A stretch of 64,000 bases of DNA from Bog-473 sp963711065. Its GTDB lineage: Bacteria > Actinomycetota > Acidimicrobiia > Acidimicrobiales > RAAP-2. Location: contig CAVQCO010000002.1 in NCBI GenBank assembly GCA_963711065.1, forward strand, positions 558,001 through 622,000, read 5' to 3'. A program made the position numbers and the translations under genes. The notes under the pieces are model-generated. The model saw nothing but the letters and a program-made list of their open reading frames with translations. It made no database searches and was not told where the DNA came from. This document shows, in pieces, positions 35,591-45,451 of this stretch; position 1 is the stretch's first letter; the number at the start of each line of letters is the position of its first letter.

Positions 35591-36325
35591 ATGACCGCCG
35601 TGATCCAACGTCGGCCAATTCCGTCGGGGATTCCTGCACGAATCCTGGTCGCCGGCAGCGATCTCCTTGCTGATGCCTTAGCCAGCGCGCTGGAGACATA
35701 CGGCTTCGCCACGATGAACATCGTGGCCAGCAAACCAGCGATCGAAGGCGGGATCAGCTGGCGCCCGGATCTGATGCTTCTTGATGCCCGATCGCTCGAT
35801 GTCGCGGCTGGATCTGCACTGATCGGCGGAGTGTGCCAAGAGGGCGTCCAGGTATGTGTCATCGACGCGGCGGGCAACACCGATCGGTCGAATGCCTGGT
35901 TGAGGGCCGGAACCTCGGCGCTCATCGATAATGGCGAGCCTTTCGACGAACTCTTCCGGACTATCACAGTTCTTCTGAGGAGCCGCTTTCTTTCGGAGCT
36001 CGCGCAAAGGCACTCAGCCTCTCTGGCTGTGGCGCCGGCAGAGGAACGCAGGCGGGAACGGCTTGAGCTCTTTCCCGCGCTCACTGAGCGCGAACAGGTC
36101 GTCCTCGCCGAGCTGATCGAGGGTCATTGCGCCGAGGACATCGCAAAAAGGGCTTTCGTATCGATATCGACCGTGCGCTCACAGATCAAGTCGATACTCC
36201 AGAAGCTTGGCGTCAACTCTCAGTTGGCCGCGGTTGCTCTGGCGCGGCGTGCCGGCTGGTCTCTAGAGAGCCCCCGAGAGACTCCTCCCGAACCCACGAG
36301 CAGTCGACGCCGTCAAGTCTCCTGA
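35591..36325 (+). CDS. LuxR-type regulator with a degenerate receiver domain
   Basis: The 244-residue protein starts at ATG 35591 after AGAAGG. Its C-terminus is a LuxR/NarL helix-turn-helix (ALTEREQVVLAELIEGHCAE, then FVSISTVRSQIKSILQKLGV). The N-terminal receiver fold keeps the phospho-acceptor-like LLDAR but lacks the acidic pair, and the conserved lysine position is aspartate (LIDNG). It is therefore probably controlled without phosphorylation, or by another ligand. It likely regulates the following algD-to-lyase genes. Two GC hairpins follow its stop. Confidence 0.82.
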   Translation: MTAVIQRRPIPSGIPARILVAGSDLLADALASALETYGFATMNIVASKPAIEGGISWRPDLMLLDARSLDVAAGSALIGGVCQEGVQVCVIDAAGNTDRSNAWLRAGTSALIDNGEPFDELFRTITVLLRSRFLSELAQRHSASLAVAPAEERRRERLELFPALTEREQVVLAELIEGHCAEDIAKRAFVSISTVRSQIKSILQKLGVNSQLAAVALARRAGWSLESPRETPPEPTSSRRRQVS

Positions 36326-36339
36326 CCGACCACTATCGG

Positions 36340-36358
36340 GCCCTCCTTATTGGAGGGC
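36340..36358 (+). terminator. Hairpin directly after the LuxR-type gene
   Basis: GCCCTCC and GGAGGGC form a perfect 7-bp stem with a 5-base loop 14 bases after the stop codon. No T-run follows. Confidence 0.4.
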
Positions 36359-36395
36359 GACGCCCGATGAGCAAAACCGCCTGACCAAAGGCATG

Positions 36396-36416
36396 GGCGG
36401 TGTATCTCACCGCCTT
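36396..36416 (+). terminator. Second hairpin before the algD-like gene
   Basis: GGCGGTG and CACCGCC form a perfect 7-bp stem with loop TATCT, followed by TTCCCC. With the preceding hairpin it may separate the regulator transcript from the downstream operon. Confidence 0.4.
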
Positions 36417-36487
36417 CCCCTCGCTCGTCTTGAGGTATGGCGCCACAAACCGGGGGGTTCGCACCCCCAACGACCACTCGTGACGAA

Positions 36488-37804
36488 ATGAAGGTCGCAA
36501 TCTTCGGCCTCGGCTATGTCGGCACCGTCACCGCTGCCTGTCTTGCTGCCAATGGTCATGACGTCTGGGGTGTCGATCCTGATGAATTAAAGGTTACCGC
36601 CCTTTCAGGCGGGATCAGTCCGGTCGTTGAGCCAGGCTTACAAGCCCTGGTAACCCAATCGGTCGCGTCGGGCAAGCTTCACGCCAGCGTTCTGCCCGCA
36701 GATGCGCTGGACCATGCCGAGATCTCACTCTTGTGCGTTGGCACTCCATCCGCCACGAGCGGCGAAACCAACCTCGCCTACATCTACCGCGTCGTGGAAG
36801 ATCTCGTGCAGGCGCTCACGGAGTCGGCGTCGACACGGCCATTTCACACTGTCGTGATCCGGAGCACGGTTCCACCTGGCACGGTTGAGGATGTCAACGC
36901 GATATTGCAGGCCGCCTTTCAGGACTCCGGACCAGATGTCAGCGTTGCGATGTGCCCCGAGTTTCTTCGGGAAGGTACCGGGGTAGCAGACTTCTTCGCA
37001 CCCCCATACACCGTTATCGGTGCCTCAGATCTGCGAGCAATCGACGCGGTCTCGCGTCTCTTCTCTTTTCTCGGATCGCCACTGCGAGTCGTGCACCCCC
37101 GTACCGCTGAATCTCTGAAGTACGCATGCAATGCGTTTCACGCGACGAAGATTTCCTTCGCGAACGACATGGGACGGATTTTCGGCCGTCTGGGTGTCGA
37201 CACCCGAGAAGTCATGGAGCTGTTTTGCGAAGACACATCTCTCAACATCTCCCCCAAGTACCTACGGCCTGGCTTTGCCTTCGGCGGATCCTGCCTTCCG
37301 AAGGACCTTCGCTCTCTGCTTCATCTCGCCCGCTCCGAGAGCGTTGACATACCGCTGTTGTCAGGCGTTCTGGCTAGCAACCGCTTGTCGATTGACGAAG
37401 CCATCGACCGCGTCGTTGCCGGTGAGGGCAATAGGGTTGCCCTGCTGGGGCTGAGTTTCAAACCGGACAGCGACGATCTCCGTGAGAGCCCTTACGTCGA
37501 CCTTGCAGAGACGCTGCTGGGCAAGGGCTACGAAGTCCGCATCCACGATCCCGTCCTGAACCCCTCATCGCTCGTCGGCTCTAATCGCCAGTATGTGGAG
37601 TCCAGGCTTCCTCACCTCAGGCGTATTCTCACCGATGGTCCCGAGGAGGCTCTTGCCGATGCTGACATCGCGATTGTCTCGCATTCGACTGATCATGTCA
37701 TCGAGGCGTTGCTCGCGTCACCGCCCCTGCGGATTCTTGACCTCGATGGCCGTCTCGGGCCGGAGCTCGAGGCTCTGGACGGCTACGAGGGGTTCGCCTG
37801 GTGA
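36488..37804 (+). CDS. algD: GDP-mannose 6-dehydrogenase-like sugar dehydrogenase
   Basis: The 438-residue protein starts MKVAIFGLGYVGTVTAACLA and ends GYEGFAW. It matches the UDP/GDP-sugar dehydrogenase family and follows Pseudomonas AlgD closely in segment order: SPVVEPGLQALV, RPGFAFGGSCLPKDLR with catalytic C269, and DDLRESPYVDLAETLLGKGYE. AlgD has about 436 residues and its cysteine at 268. The enzyme oxidises the C6 alcohol of the nucleotide sugar to a uronic acid with two NAD. UDP-sugar specificity cannot be excluded. Its stop overlaps the GT4 start by four bases. Confidence 0.85.
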   Translation: MKVAIFGLGYVGTVTAACLAANGHDVWGVDPDELKVTALSGGISPVVEPGLQALVTQSVASGKLHASVLPADALDHAEISLLCVGTPSATSGETNLAYIYRVVEDLVQALTESASTRPFHTVVIRSTVPPGTVEDVNAILQAAFQDSGPDVSVAMCPEFLREGTGVADFFAPPYTVIGASDLRAIDAVSRLFSFLGSPLRVVHPRTAESLKYACNAFHATKISFANDMGRIFGRLGVDTREVMELFCEDTSLNISPKYLRPGFAFGGSCLPKDLRSLLHLARSESVDIPLLSGVLASNRLSIDEAIDRVVAGEGNRVALLGLSFKPDSDDLRESPYVDLAETLLGKGYEVRIHDPVLNPSSLVGSNRQYVESRLPHLRRILTDGPEEALADADIAIVSHSTDHVIEALLASPPLRILDLDGRLGPELEALDGYEGFAW

Positions 37805-39114
37805 CCCAGGATCGTCAGAGGGTCGAATCGCGGTCTGCTCGGCGGGCGTCCGAGGAGCAGCAGCATCCCACAAACGAACCCGTGCCTCCTGGAGGGCGCC
37901 GGAGGGTGCTCATACTGGTGCAGAACCTGTCGGTGCCGTTCGATCGTCGCGTCTGGCTCGAGTGCCAGTCACTTGTCGGTGCGGGCTTCGAGGTTGCAGT
38001 GGTCTGTCCGAAGGCCCCTGGGGACCCGACCCATTCCAGGCTCAACGGAGTCGACCTATTCAAGTACCGGCCCTATGCACCAGGTGGATCGAGCACCTCC
38101 TTCGTTATCGAGTACGCCTATTCGTTCTTGGCCACCTTCCTGTTGAGCCTGAGAGCGAGTTGGAGCGGTCGATTCACAGTGGTTCAAAGCTGCAACCCAC
38201 CAGATCTCTTCTGGCCGATCGGGATCATCTTTCGGCTGCTCCACGGATCGGCTTTCGTCTTCGACCATCACGACCTCTGTCCGGAGCTCTACCAATCTCG
38301 CTTCCCGGACGGAAACAAGCTCGTCTACCGGGCGCTGCGGCTGATGGAGCGCCGCACCATGCGGACTGCAGACCACGTGATTGCCACCAACGACTCCTAC
38401 CGTCAGATCGCGCTGGAGCGTGACGGCGTCGCCCAAGCGCGCGTGACGGTCGTCCGGACGGGGCCGGATCTGACTCGACTCAGTCGTACCGCGGCGGAAC
38501 CAGGCCTCCGGCGGGCCAGGCCCCATCTCGCTGCATACCTCGGCGTCATGGGACCGCAGGATGGCGTGGACCTTTTACTGGAGATCGTTGATCACGTCGT
38601 GCACCGACTTGGGCGTCGCGATATCAGCTTCACCCTTATCGGATCCGGCGATTGCTTCGATGACCTGGTTGAGCAGAGCCACCGGCTCAAGCTCACCGAC
38701 TTTGTCACGTTCACTGGACGCATCCCGGACGGTGATGTTTCTGCGATCCTCTCCAGCGCCGATGTCGGTATTTCGCCCGATCCCAAGAATCCGTTGAACG
38801 ACGTCTCCACCATGAACAAGACCATGGAATACATGGCCTTCGCATTGCCGGTTGTCGCGTTTGATCTGCGCGAGACGCGCATCTCGGCGGGCGATGCAGC
38901 GGTCTATGCAACTCCCAACGACGTCGGCGAATTCGCACAGCTGCTGGTTGACTTGGTCGATGACGAATCGCGACGCTTCACGATGGGCCTGGCGGGACGC
39001 GCTCGGATCGAGCACGCGCTGGCCTGGAAGCATCAGGCTCCTCGCTACGTCGAGGTCTATGAGATGCTCACGCGGGACTCCCGCCGTCGCATTCCGGCGA
39101 CTGCGGGGAACTGA
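37801..39114 (+). CDS. Glycosyltransferase family 4 (GT-B)
   Basis: The 437-residue protein from GTG 37801 contains ILVQNLSVPFDRRVWLECQ, FDHHDLCPELYQSRF, a donor half with AYLGVMGPQDGVDLLLEI and the late TMNKTMEYMAFALPVVAFD motif. It is translationally coupled to the sugar dehydrogenase, so it probably transfers the resulting uronic acid or its amide. The N-terminal 33 residues are polar and not conserved. Confidence 0.87.
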   Translation: MTQDRQRVESRSARRASEEQQHPTNEPVPPGGRRRVLILVQNLSVPFDRRVWLECQSLVGAGFEVAVVCPKAPGDPTHSRLNGVDLFKYRPYAPGGSSTSFVIEYAYSFLATFLLSLRASWSGRFTVVQSCNPPDLFWPIGIIFRLLHGSAFVFDHHDLCPELYQSRFPDGNKLVYRALRLMERRTMRTADHVIATNDSYRQIALERDGVAQARVTVVRTGPDLTRLSRTAAEPGLRRARPHLAAYLGVMGPQDGVDLLLEIVDHVVHRLGRRDISFTLIGSGDCFDDLVEQSHRLKLTDFVTFTGRIPDGDVSAILSSADVGISPDPKNPLNDVSTMNKTMEYMAFALPVVAFDLRETRISAGDAAVYATPNDVGEFAQLLVDLVDDESRRFTMGLAGRARIEHALAWKHQAPRYVEVYEMLTRDSRRRIPATAGN

Positions 39115-39117
39115 CCC

Positions 39118-41019
39118 GTGTGTGGTATTGCCGGCGCCTATCAACAGGTTGACGGACGCTCGGCTACGGAGAAGATGGGCCGATGCCTCGATCACCGAGG
39201 TCCCGACGAAGAGGGATCGTTTTCGTACGCGGACGAGCGGATCGATGTCCACTTCGCGCACCGTCGCCTTTCGATCATCGATCTTCAACATGGTCAGCAG
39301 CCTTTGGTCAAGCATCCATTCGTCCTCTGCTACAACGGCGAGCTGTACAACTTCAAAGAAATTAGAGCTGAACTGATCGCGAGTGGCGCCCGCTTCTTGA
39401 CGACTTCGGACACTGAAGTCGTTCTTGAGGCGTGGCGGCGGTGGGGGCCGGCGTGCCTGCGACGGTTTCGAGGCATGTTCGCCTTCGCCCTGCTCGATCA
39501 GGCTTCAGGATCTCTGTTTCTCGCCCGCGATCATTTTGGGATCAAGCCCCTGCACTTCATTCGTCGCAAAGACGGTGTCGTATTCGCTTCCGAACTCAAG
39601 GCGCTGGTGAACACCTTCGGCTCTGAGCTGCACATGCTTCCGCGGGCACTGGTGGCATCCATGCTCTATTACTGGGTGCCCGACCAGATGTGCTCAGTGA
39701 AGGGAGTCGAAAAGCTCCAGCCGGGAACGTGGGCTGAGTTCCTTCCAGACGGCTCGCATCGCGTCGAACGGTATTGGGACATCGTCGAGGAGGCATCTGC
39801 GGCCCAGGAATCCCACTATGACCTCAGGGAGGTCGTAGAGGACTCGGTGAGGGCTCACCTGGTCGCTGACGTGCCGGTTTCAAGCTTTCTCTCCGGCGGC
39901 CTCGACTCGAGCATCGTGACCGTGCTGGCGAAGCAGGCGAATCCTCAGATCGACGCGTACACCATCACATTCCGGGCTCAGGACAATCGCCTCGAAGCCA
40001 TGCCGGATGACGCTTTCTACGCCCGTAAGGTCGCGGAACGCCACGGCATCGATCTGCACGAGATTGAGATTCAGCCAGATGTGGTCGGATTGCTGCCGAG
40101 GATGGTCGACATCCTCGACGAGCCCATCGGCGATCCGGCGGCGATCAATACGCTCCTGATGTCGGAGGCAGCGCGCGCCGCTGGCGTCAAAGTACTTCTG
40201 TCGGGCATGGGCGCAGATGAGCTGTTCGGAGGCTACCGCAAGCACGTCGCGTGTGTATTGGCCGGTCGATATCGAGAGTTTCCGGCCTTCGTCCATCGCT
40301 CGACCAACGGCGTCGTCGAGCGCCTACCCGTAACCGCCGGCGGCCGCGGCCTTCGTCATGCCCGGTGGGCCAAGCGTTTCGTGACCTTCGCGGAGCTGCC
40401 GGAAGAGGCAGCATTTCGAAGAAGTTACAGCCTGTACGCCCCAGCTGAGCTGAGCGCGTTCCTCAGCCCCGAGTTGCAGCGGGACGTCGACGATGTCGTT
40501 GAGCAGCACCACCAAGTCTACGAGGACAATCGGCTATCGGATGGAGTCAATCGCATGTGTTTGGCCGATACCCGGTTGTTTCTCCCTGGGCTCAATCTTG
40601 CTTATACGGACCGTGCCAGCATGGCTGCATCAACCGAAGTACGCGTTCCGTTCGTCGATCCCATAGTGTTTCGGGCCGCCTTCTCCCTGTCCGGCAAGGA
40701 CAAGGTTTCCGGGAAGACGGGAAAAGTCGCATTGAAGCGTGCAGCTGAGGCGTGGCTCCCCAAGGAGATCATCCGCCGACCGAAGGCGTCTTTTTCTGCT
40801 CCGCTCCGAGCGTGGGTGTCTCGAGACCTGAGCGAAGTCATCGACGACTCCTTGCTCGGAGGCGAACTCGTCAGCACGGGGTTTCTCCACCGGCCAGCCG
40901 TCTCTGCGCTTGTCGAGGAGCACCGGGCGGGCCGAGAGGACCGATCGAAGCAGATCTGGCAGCTGCTGACCCTCGAGACGTGGTATCGCAAGACGCGTCG
41001 AGCGGGCGTCGGACTGTGA
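39118..41019 (+). CDS. asnB: Asparagine synthase (glutamine-hydrolysing)-like amidotransferase
   Basis: The 633-residue protein begins GTG-TGT-GGT, so Cys2 (MCGIAGAY) is the glutaminase nucleophile after Met removal. The first half is an Ntn glutaminase with RRLSIIDL and YNGELYNF. The second has the ATP pyrophosphatase loop SGGLDSS and GMGADELFGGYRKH. The start lies three bases after the GT4 stop. Family members in polysaccharide loci convert uronic acids to uronamides, and the dehydrogenase just upstream makes that the favoured role here, although plain asparagine synthesis is possible. Confidence 0.9.
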   Translation: MCGIAGAYQQVDGRSATEKMGRCLDHRGPDEEGSFSYADERIDVHFAHRRLSIIDLQHGQQPLVKHPFVLCYNGELYNFKEIRAELIASGARFLTTSDTEVVLEAWRRWGPACLRRFRGMFAFALLDQASGSLFLARDHFGIKPLHFIRRKDGVVFASELKALVNTFGSELHMLPRALVASMLYYWVPDQMCSVKGVEKLQPGTWAEFLPDGSHRVERYWDIVEEASAAQESHYDLREVVEDSVRAHLVADVPVSSFLSGGLDSSIVTVLAKQANPQIDAYTITFRAQDNRLEAMPDDAFYARKVAERHGIDLHEIEIQPDVVGLLPRMVDILDEPIGDPAAINTLLMSEAARAAGVKVLLSGMGADELFGGYRKHVACVLAGRYREFPAFVHRSTNGVVERLPVTAGGRGLRHARWAKRFVTFAELPEEAAFRRSYSLYAPAELSAFLSPELQRDVDDVVEQHHQVYEDNRLSDGVNRMCLADTRLFLPGLNLAYTDRASMAASTEVRVPFVDPIVFRAAFSLSGKDKVSGKTGKVALKRAAEAWLPKEIIRRPKASFSAPLRAWVSRDLSEVIDDSLLGGELVSTGFLHRPAVSALVEEHRAGREDRSKQIWQLLTLETWYRKTRRAGVGL

Positions 41020-41050
41020 CCCGAACACCGAGAAGGGAGTCGGACGACCG

Positions 41051-43267
41051 GTGAAGCAAGTCGCACAGAACTACCGCTCAGGGGCGCTTGCTGTGATAGA
41101 TGCGCCCGCTCCTTCGTGTGCCCCCGGTGGGGTGCTCGTGCGCTCGCTCTACTCCCTGATTTCGACGGGGACAGAGTTGATGAAGGTGGGGGAGTCCAAG
41201 CTGTCTCTGGTCGGGAAGGCGCGAGCCCGGCCGGACCAAGTGAAGAAGGTGCTCGAGAACGTCCAGCAGCAGGGCGCGCTCACCACCTACAAGAAGGCCA
41301 TGAACCGCCTGGACTCCTACTCGCCACTGGGCTATTCGCTCGCGGGCGTCGTGCAGGAGGTCGGCAGAGGGGCGGAGGAGTTTGCTGTCGGTCAGCTCGT
41401 TGCTTGCGCGGGTAACGAGTTTGCCCTCCATGCAGAACTCAACTGGGTACCGACCAACCTCTGTGTCGCGGTGCCCGACGGCGTGTCGCCACAGCTGGCT
41501 GCCTTCGCCACCGTCGGTTCCATCGCGTTACAAGGTGTTCGTCAGGGCAACGTCCAGATCGGGGATACAGCTTGCGTCATCGGCCTGGGACTGGTCGGGC
41601 AGTTGGTAGTCCAGCTGCTCGTGGCCTCCGGAGTCCTCGTGGTCGGCCTCGACCCCGACCACGACCGCTGCCGGCTGGCCGAGAAAGCGGGCGCTCTGCT
41701 GTGCACGGCGCCGGACGACGAGGGCTCTGCTGCAGTGGAGCAGGCCTTGTCCAAGGCCTCGGGAGGGATCGGTGCCGACCGGGTCTTTCTTGTCGCCGGC
41801 GGCTCTTCGAACCAGCCGGTGGAAATGGCTGCTCGCCTGGCACGCGACCGGGCGACGATCGTCGACATCGGCAAGTGCAGGCTTGATCTGCCCTGGAACG
41901 ACTACTACGAGAAGGAACTCGAGCTTCGGTTTTCCCGCTCATACGGACCCGGCCGCTATGACCCCAGATACGAACTTGACGGAGTCGACTACCCGGCCGG
42001 CTACGTGCGCTGGACGGAGCGACGCAATCTCCACTGTTTCGTCAACGCCGTGGCTAGAAAGGAGATCGATCCCGAACCGCTCATCGCCGGGATCTTTCCT
42101 CTTGGCGACGCACCGAACGTCTACGAGCAGCTCGGCTCTGGCGTGTTGCAGGGCGTCGGCTTCCTCTTTGAGTATGACGTGCCAGACGAGGCCGATCCTG
42201 ACGCTCCGACCTGCGGTCAGGTGAATGCGCAAGCGGTAGCTCGTCAGCAGACCACGACTGCACCACCGCGTGCGATTCGGAGTCACAGTGAGGGATCCCG
42301 GGACGGCAACATGGGGGTCGGGTTCGTCGGTGCCGGGAACTACGCGTCGTCCATGCTGCTTCCCCATCTCGTGAAGCAGCCGGGGATCGAGCTGGCCCGC
42401 GTTGCTACCCGCCGTTCACTCTCAGCTGTCAACGCCCAGCGCAAGTTCCGGTTTCGCGATGCCGGCACCGATCCGGAAGCCATTTTTGAAGACCCACGTA
42501 TTGATGCAGTCTTCATTGTCACACGGCACAGCGCGCATGCGGACCTGACGTGCCGCGCACTCGAGGCAGGAAAAGCCGTGTTCGTCGAAAAGCCACTTGC
42601 TCTGACAAATGACGAGCTCGAACGCATTCTCGCCACGGTCGACGAGACTGGCAACGACAGAGTCATGGTCGGTTTCAATCGTCGATTCTCCCCACTCCTC
42701 GTGGAGATGCGAGACCGCTTCGGTCAGACGGCCGAGCCGACCAACGCCCGTTACCTGGTCAACGCAGGACGTCTGGCGTCGGACAGCTGGTATCGGGACA
42801 ACGAACTCGAAGGCTCTCGTTTCGTTGGAGAGGGTGGGCACTTCGTCGACACGATGAGTTGGTGGATCGGTAGCGATCCCGTCCAGTTCATGACGGTGGC
42901 GGCTGGCGGCTCCGACGAAGTGCAGCTGAGCCTTCGTTATAGCGATGGGTCGTTGGCGACGATCACCTATCTGACGAGTGCGCACCGGCGATTTCCCAAA
43001 GAGACCTTTGAAGTCTCGAGTGCTGGGCGGACAGCGCGGCTTGACAATTTCAGGCGGACCTCTGTCTGGGCGGGTTCGCGCGCTCGAGTCCGTCGACACT
43101 TCGGGCCTCCGGACAAGGGTCAGTCCGGCGAAATCAAGGCTTTCCTGGAAGCCGTGCGTGTCGGTGGACCGATGCCCATTCCAATGGAATCGCTGGCCAT
43201 CACTACCCGTGCCACTCTGGCTGTTGCGACGTCGACTGTCGCAAGCTGCACGCCGCAACAGTTATGA
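41051..43267 (+). CDS. Fusion of zinc-type alcohol dehydrogenase and Gfo/Idh/MocA oxidoreductase
   Basis: Residues 1 to about 395 resemble a medium-chain dehydrogenase with the NAD loop VIGLGLVGQLVVQL, LISTGTELMKVGESKL and LGYSLAGVVQEVG. After a linker, residues 421-738 form a Gfo/Idh/MocA domain opening MGVGFVGAGNYASSML with the EKPLAL motif. This fusion is known beside heparinase-like genes in polysaccharide loci. Two oxidoreductase activities in one chain could oxidise and re-reduce a sugar, giving epimerisation or keto-sugar formation. The GTG start is 31 bases after asnB. Confidence 0.85.
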   Translation: MKQVAQNYRSGALAVIDAPAPSCAPGGVLVRSLYSLISTGTELMKVGESKLSLVGKARARPDQVKKVLENVQQQGALTTYKKAMNRLDSYSPLGYSLAGVVQEVGRGAEEFAVGQLVACAGNEFALHAELNWVPTNLCVAVPDGVSPQLAAFATVGSIALQGVRQGNVQIGDTACVIGLGLVGQLVVQLLVASGVLVVGLDPDHDRCRLAEKAGALLCTAPDDEGSAAVEQALSKASGGIGADRVFLVAGGSSNQPVEMAARLARDRATIVDIGKCRLDLPWNDYYEKELELRFSRSYGPGRYDPRYELDGVDYPAGYVRWTERRNLHCFVNAVARKEIDPEPLIAGIFPLGDAPNVYEQLGSGVLQGVGFLFEYDVPDEADPDAPTCGQVNAQAVARQQTTTAPPRAIRSHSEGSRDGNMGVGFVGAGNYASSMLLPHLVKQPGIELARVATRRSLSAVNAQRKFRFRDAGTDPEAIFEDPRIDAVFIVTRHSAHADLTCRALEAGKAVFVEKPLALTNDELERILATVDETGNDRVMVGFNRRFSPLLVEMRDRFGQTAEPTNARYLVNAGRLASDSWYRDNELEGSRFVGEGGHFVDTMSWWIGSDPVQFMTVAAGGSDEVQLSLRYSDGSLATITYLTSAHRRFPKETFEVSSAGRTARLDNFRRTSVWAGSRARVRRHFGPPDKGQSGEIKAFLEAVRVGGPMPIPMESLAITTRATLAVATSTVASCTPQQL

Positions 43268-43310
43268 CAGTCGGGTGTCCGCCCTTGAAGGGCGTCGGCA
43301 TCGCTCGATC

Positions 43311-45344
43311 ATGAACTCGGTCGAGCTCGAATGGCGGCTCCTGCGATTGTCGAAGATGTCCGTCTCCGAGGTGCGATGGCGGATCTCCGACCACGTGAGG
43401 CGCAAACGGTGGGCGTCCCAGCAGATCGCGCCCGAGTTCTCCCCCCAGTCGTGGACGCTCGATCCCTCCACGCGCCACGCGGCACCCTGGGATTCGGCAC
43501 TGGACGGGTCGTTTCGGACTTTTGCATCCGAAGAAGTGCTGCAGGCTGTTCCGGACGATGCGCGTCGAAGCGTCATTGAAGCGGCCGACGAGATATTGGC
43601 CGGGCAGTGGGAACTCCTCGGTTCTGTACGGCGGGACATGGAGGACCCGGACTGGTTTTTCGATCCAGTGAGCGGAAGGCGGGCACCTCAGGTCGACTAT
43701 TGCTTCAAGGTCGATCATCGATCCGAAGACGTTACGGGAAATGTGAAACAGATCTGGGAACTCTCGCGCATGCACCACCTGACGGTGCTTGCGGCAGCCT
43801 TCAGCCTCTCCGGCGACGAGCGCTATGCCACACGCGCAGCATCTCATCTCCGCTCCTGGTGGGCTCAGAACCCTTTCCTCTCCGGCGTGCACTGGACGAG
43901 CGGAATCGAGGCAGCGTTACGACTGGTCAGCTGGGTCTGGATAAGACGACTGCTCGATGGATGGGCGGGCGCCGCCGAGCTCTTCGAACGAAACGAAGTG
44001 GCATGTGCTCAAATCTGGTGGCACCAGCACTATCTTGCGTCATTCCGCAGTCGAGGCTCGTCTGCGAACAATCACGTCATCGCCGAGGCTGTCGGCCTGC
44101 TGGTTGGTGCGCTTGCCTTTGACCTGTTCGCGGAGAGTCCCCGCTGGGCCGAAGAGGCCGCACAAGTTCTCGAGCACGAGCTGAAGAGCAACACATTCCC
44201 GAGCGGCGTCAATCGAGAGATGGCCTTTGACTACCACGGCTTCGTCGCCGAGTTGGCAGTGGTTGCGGCAGCCGAGGCGAGCTGGGCCGGGCGTCCTCTG
44301 TCGCGAGATCTCTGGGCCCAGCTCTACCGCATCTTCGACGTCGTTGCGGCCACGGTAGATGTGAAGCTGCGCGCTCCGCGCCATGGCGACGGGGACAACG
44401 GTAGGGCTCTGGTCCTCGATCCTCCCACTGCTGAACGCTGGTCGGGCCTGCTTGCCATCGGCGAGGCCCTGTTCGACTCTCCGGGATGGTGGCCGAGGGT
44501 GGGACCGACGGTGACGAGCACCTTCCTGGCGTCCATGGCTGGCCGTCGTCGCGCCGTTGGCCCGAGCCGTCGTCCGAGCCATTTTGACGACGCCGGCCTG
44601 ACCATTTTGCGGAGTTCACCATCCGACGGCGAAGAGATTTGGTGCCGATGCGATGCAGGCCCACACGGCTTTCTGTCGATCGCTGCCCACGCTCACGCTG
44701 ATGCGCTCGCGGTCGAGGTGCGCTACGACGGGGTGGACGTCCTGGCCGATCCGGGTACCTACTGCTACCACGGTGAACCCCGCTGGCGCAGCTATTTTCG
44801 ATCGACTTTGGCTCACAACACGATGGAGGTGGGCGGCAACGACCAGTCGACCCAGGGCGGTCCCTTTCTTTGGACACGTCAGGCTCGGAGTCGATTGATC
44901 GAGTTGGAGAGCGAAGCCGGCGGGGAAGTCGTCGCGTGGTCCGCAGAGCACGACGGCTACCGATCGCTCACCCCACCTGTGCACCACCGCAGATCGGTCC
45001 ATCTGGCGAGCCGACTTCGGAAGCTCGAGATCATCGATCGTCTCGAGACGACAGGAGGGCACGGCCTTCGGCTGGCGTTCCACCTCGGCCCCGACATCGA
45101 TGCCCGGATGATCGGGCAGAGCACGGAGCTCAGCTGGCGAGATGACGGTTCCACGCGAAACGCCACGCTCTTCTTGCCAGACGGACTGTCGTGGTCGCTC
45201 CACAGAGGTGAGACCGACCCCGTCCTCGGATGGTATTCCCCGCATTTCGGTGCGAAGCAACCAGCCTGGGCTGTCATTGGACAGGGAACATGTACTGGTA
45301 CCGGCTTGGACACTTATACCACGGCGCTCCAGTTCCATGCGTGA
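43311..45344 (+). CDS. Heparinase II/III-like polysaccharide lyase
   Basis: The 677-residue protein has an alpha/alpha-toroid with SANNHVIAEAVGLLVGALAF, the N/H/E-rich region of the family, and a beta-sandwich with AHAHADALAVEVRYDGVDVL, DPGTYCYHGEPRWRSYFRST and LAHNTMEVGGNDQS. These lyases cleave uronic-acid-containing polymers by beta-elimination. No signal peptide is seen, so it may act inside the cell or be exported unusually. ATG 43311 is chosen; GTG 43275 is possible. It fits the uronic acid pathway made by the preceding genes. Confidence 0.87.
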   Translation: MNSVELEWRLLRLSKMSVSEVRWRISDHVRRKRWASQQIAPEFSPQSWTLDPSTRHAAPWDSALDGSFRTFASEEVLQAVPDDARRSVIEAADEILAGQWELLGSVRRDMEDPDWFFDPVSGRRAPQVDYCFKVDHRSEDVTGNVKQIWELSRMHHLTVLAAAFSLSGDERYATRAASHLRSWWAQNPFLSGVHWTSGIEAALRLVSWVWIRRLLDGWAGAAELFERNEVACAQIWWHQHYLASFRSRGSSANNHVIAEAVGLLVGALAFDLFAESPRWAEEAAQVLEHELKSNTFPSGVNREMAFDYHGFVAELAVVAAAEASWAGRPLSRDLWAQLYRIFDVVAATVDVKLRAPRHGDGDNGRALVLDPPTAERWSGLLAIGEALFDSPGWWPRVGPTVTSTFLASMAGRRRAVGPSRRPSHFDDAGLTILRSSPSDGEEIWCRCDAGPHGFLSIAAHAHADALAVEVRYDGVDVLADPGTYCYHGEPRWRSYFRSTLAHNTMEVGGNDQSTQGGPFLWTRQARSRLIELESEAGGEVVAWSAEHDGYRSLTPPVHHRRSVHLASRLRKLEIIDRLETTGGHGLRLAFHLGPDIDARMIGQSTELSWRDDGSTRNATLFLPDGLSWSLHRGETDPVLGWYSPHFGAKQPAWAVIGQGTCTGTGLDTYTTALQFHA

Positions 45345-45451
45345 GTTGAGAGACCCTTCTCCTGCTGCGCTGAAGGGTCGTGCTCGTCCAAGTATCTGTA
45401 CCACCCAGGCCTGCTCTAACTGAAGGTGACGCACCTGGTGAAGACGCTCTG

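Noticed and set aside
39118..41019. Plain asparagine biosynthesis as the role of AsnB
   Set aside because: Not excluded, but tight linkage to the sugar dehydrogenase and transferase makes a glycan amidation role more likely.
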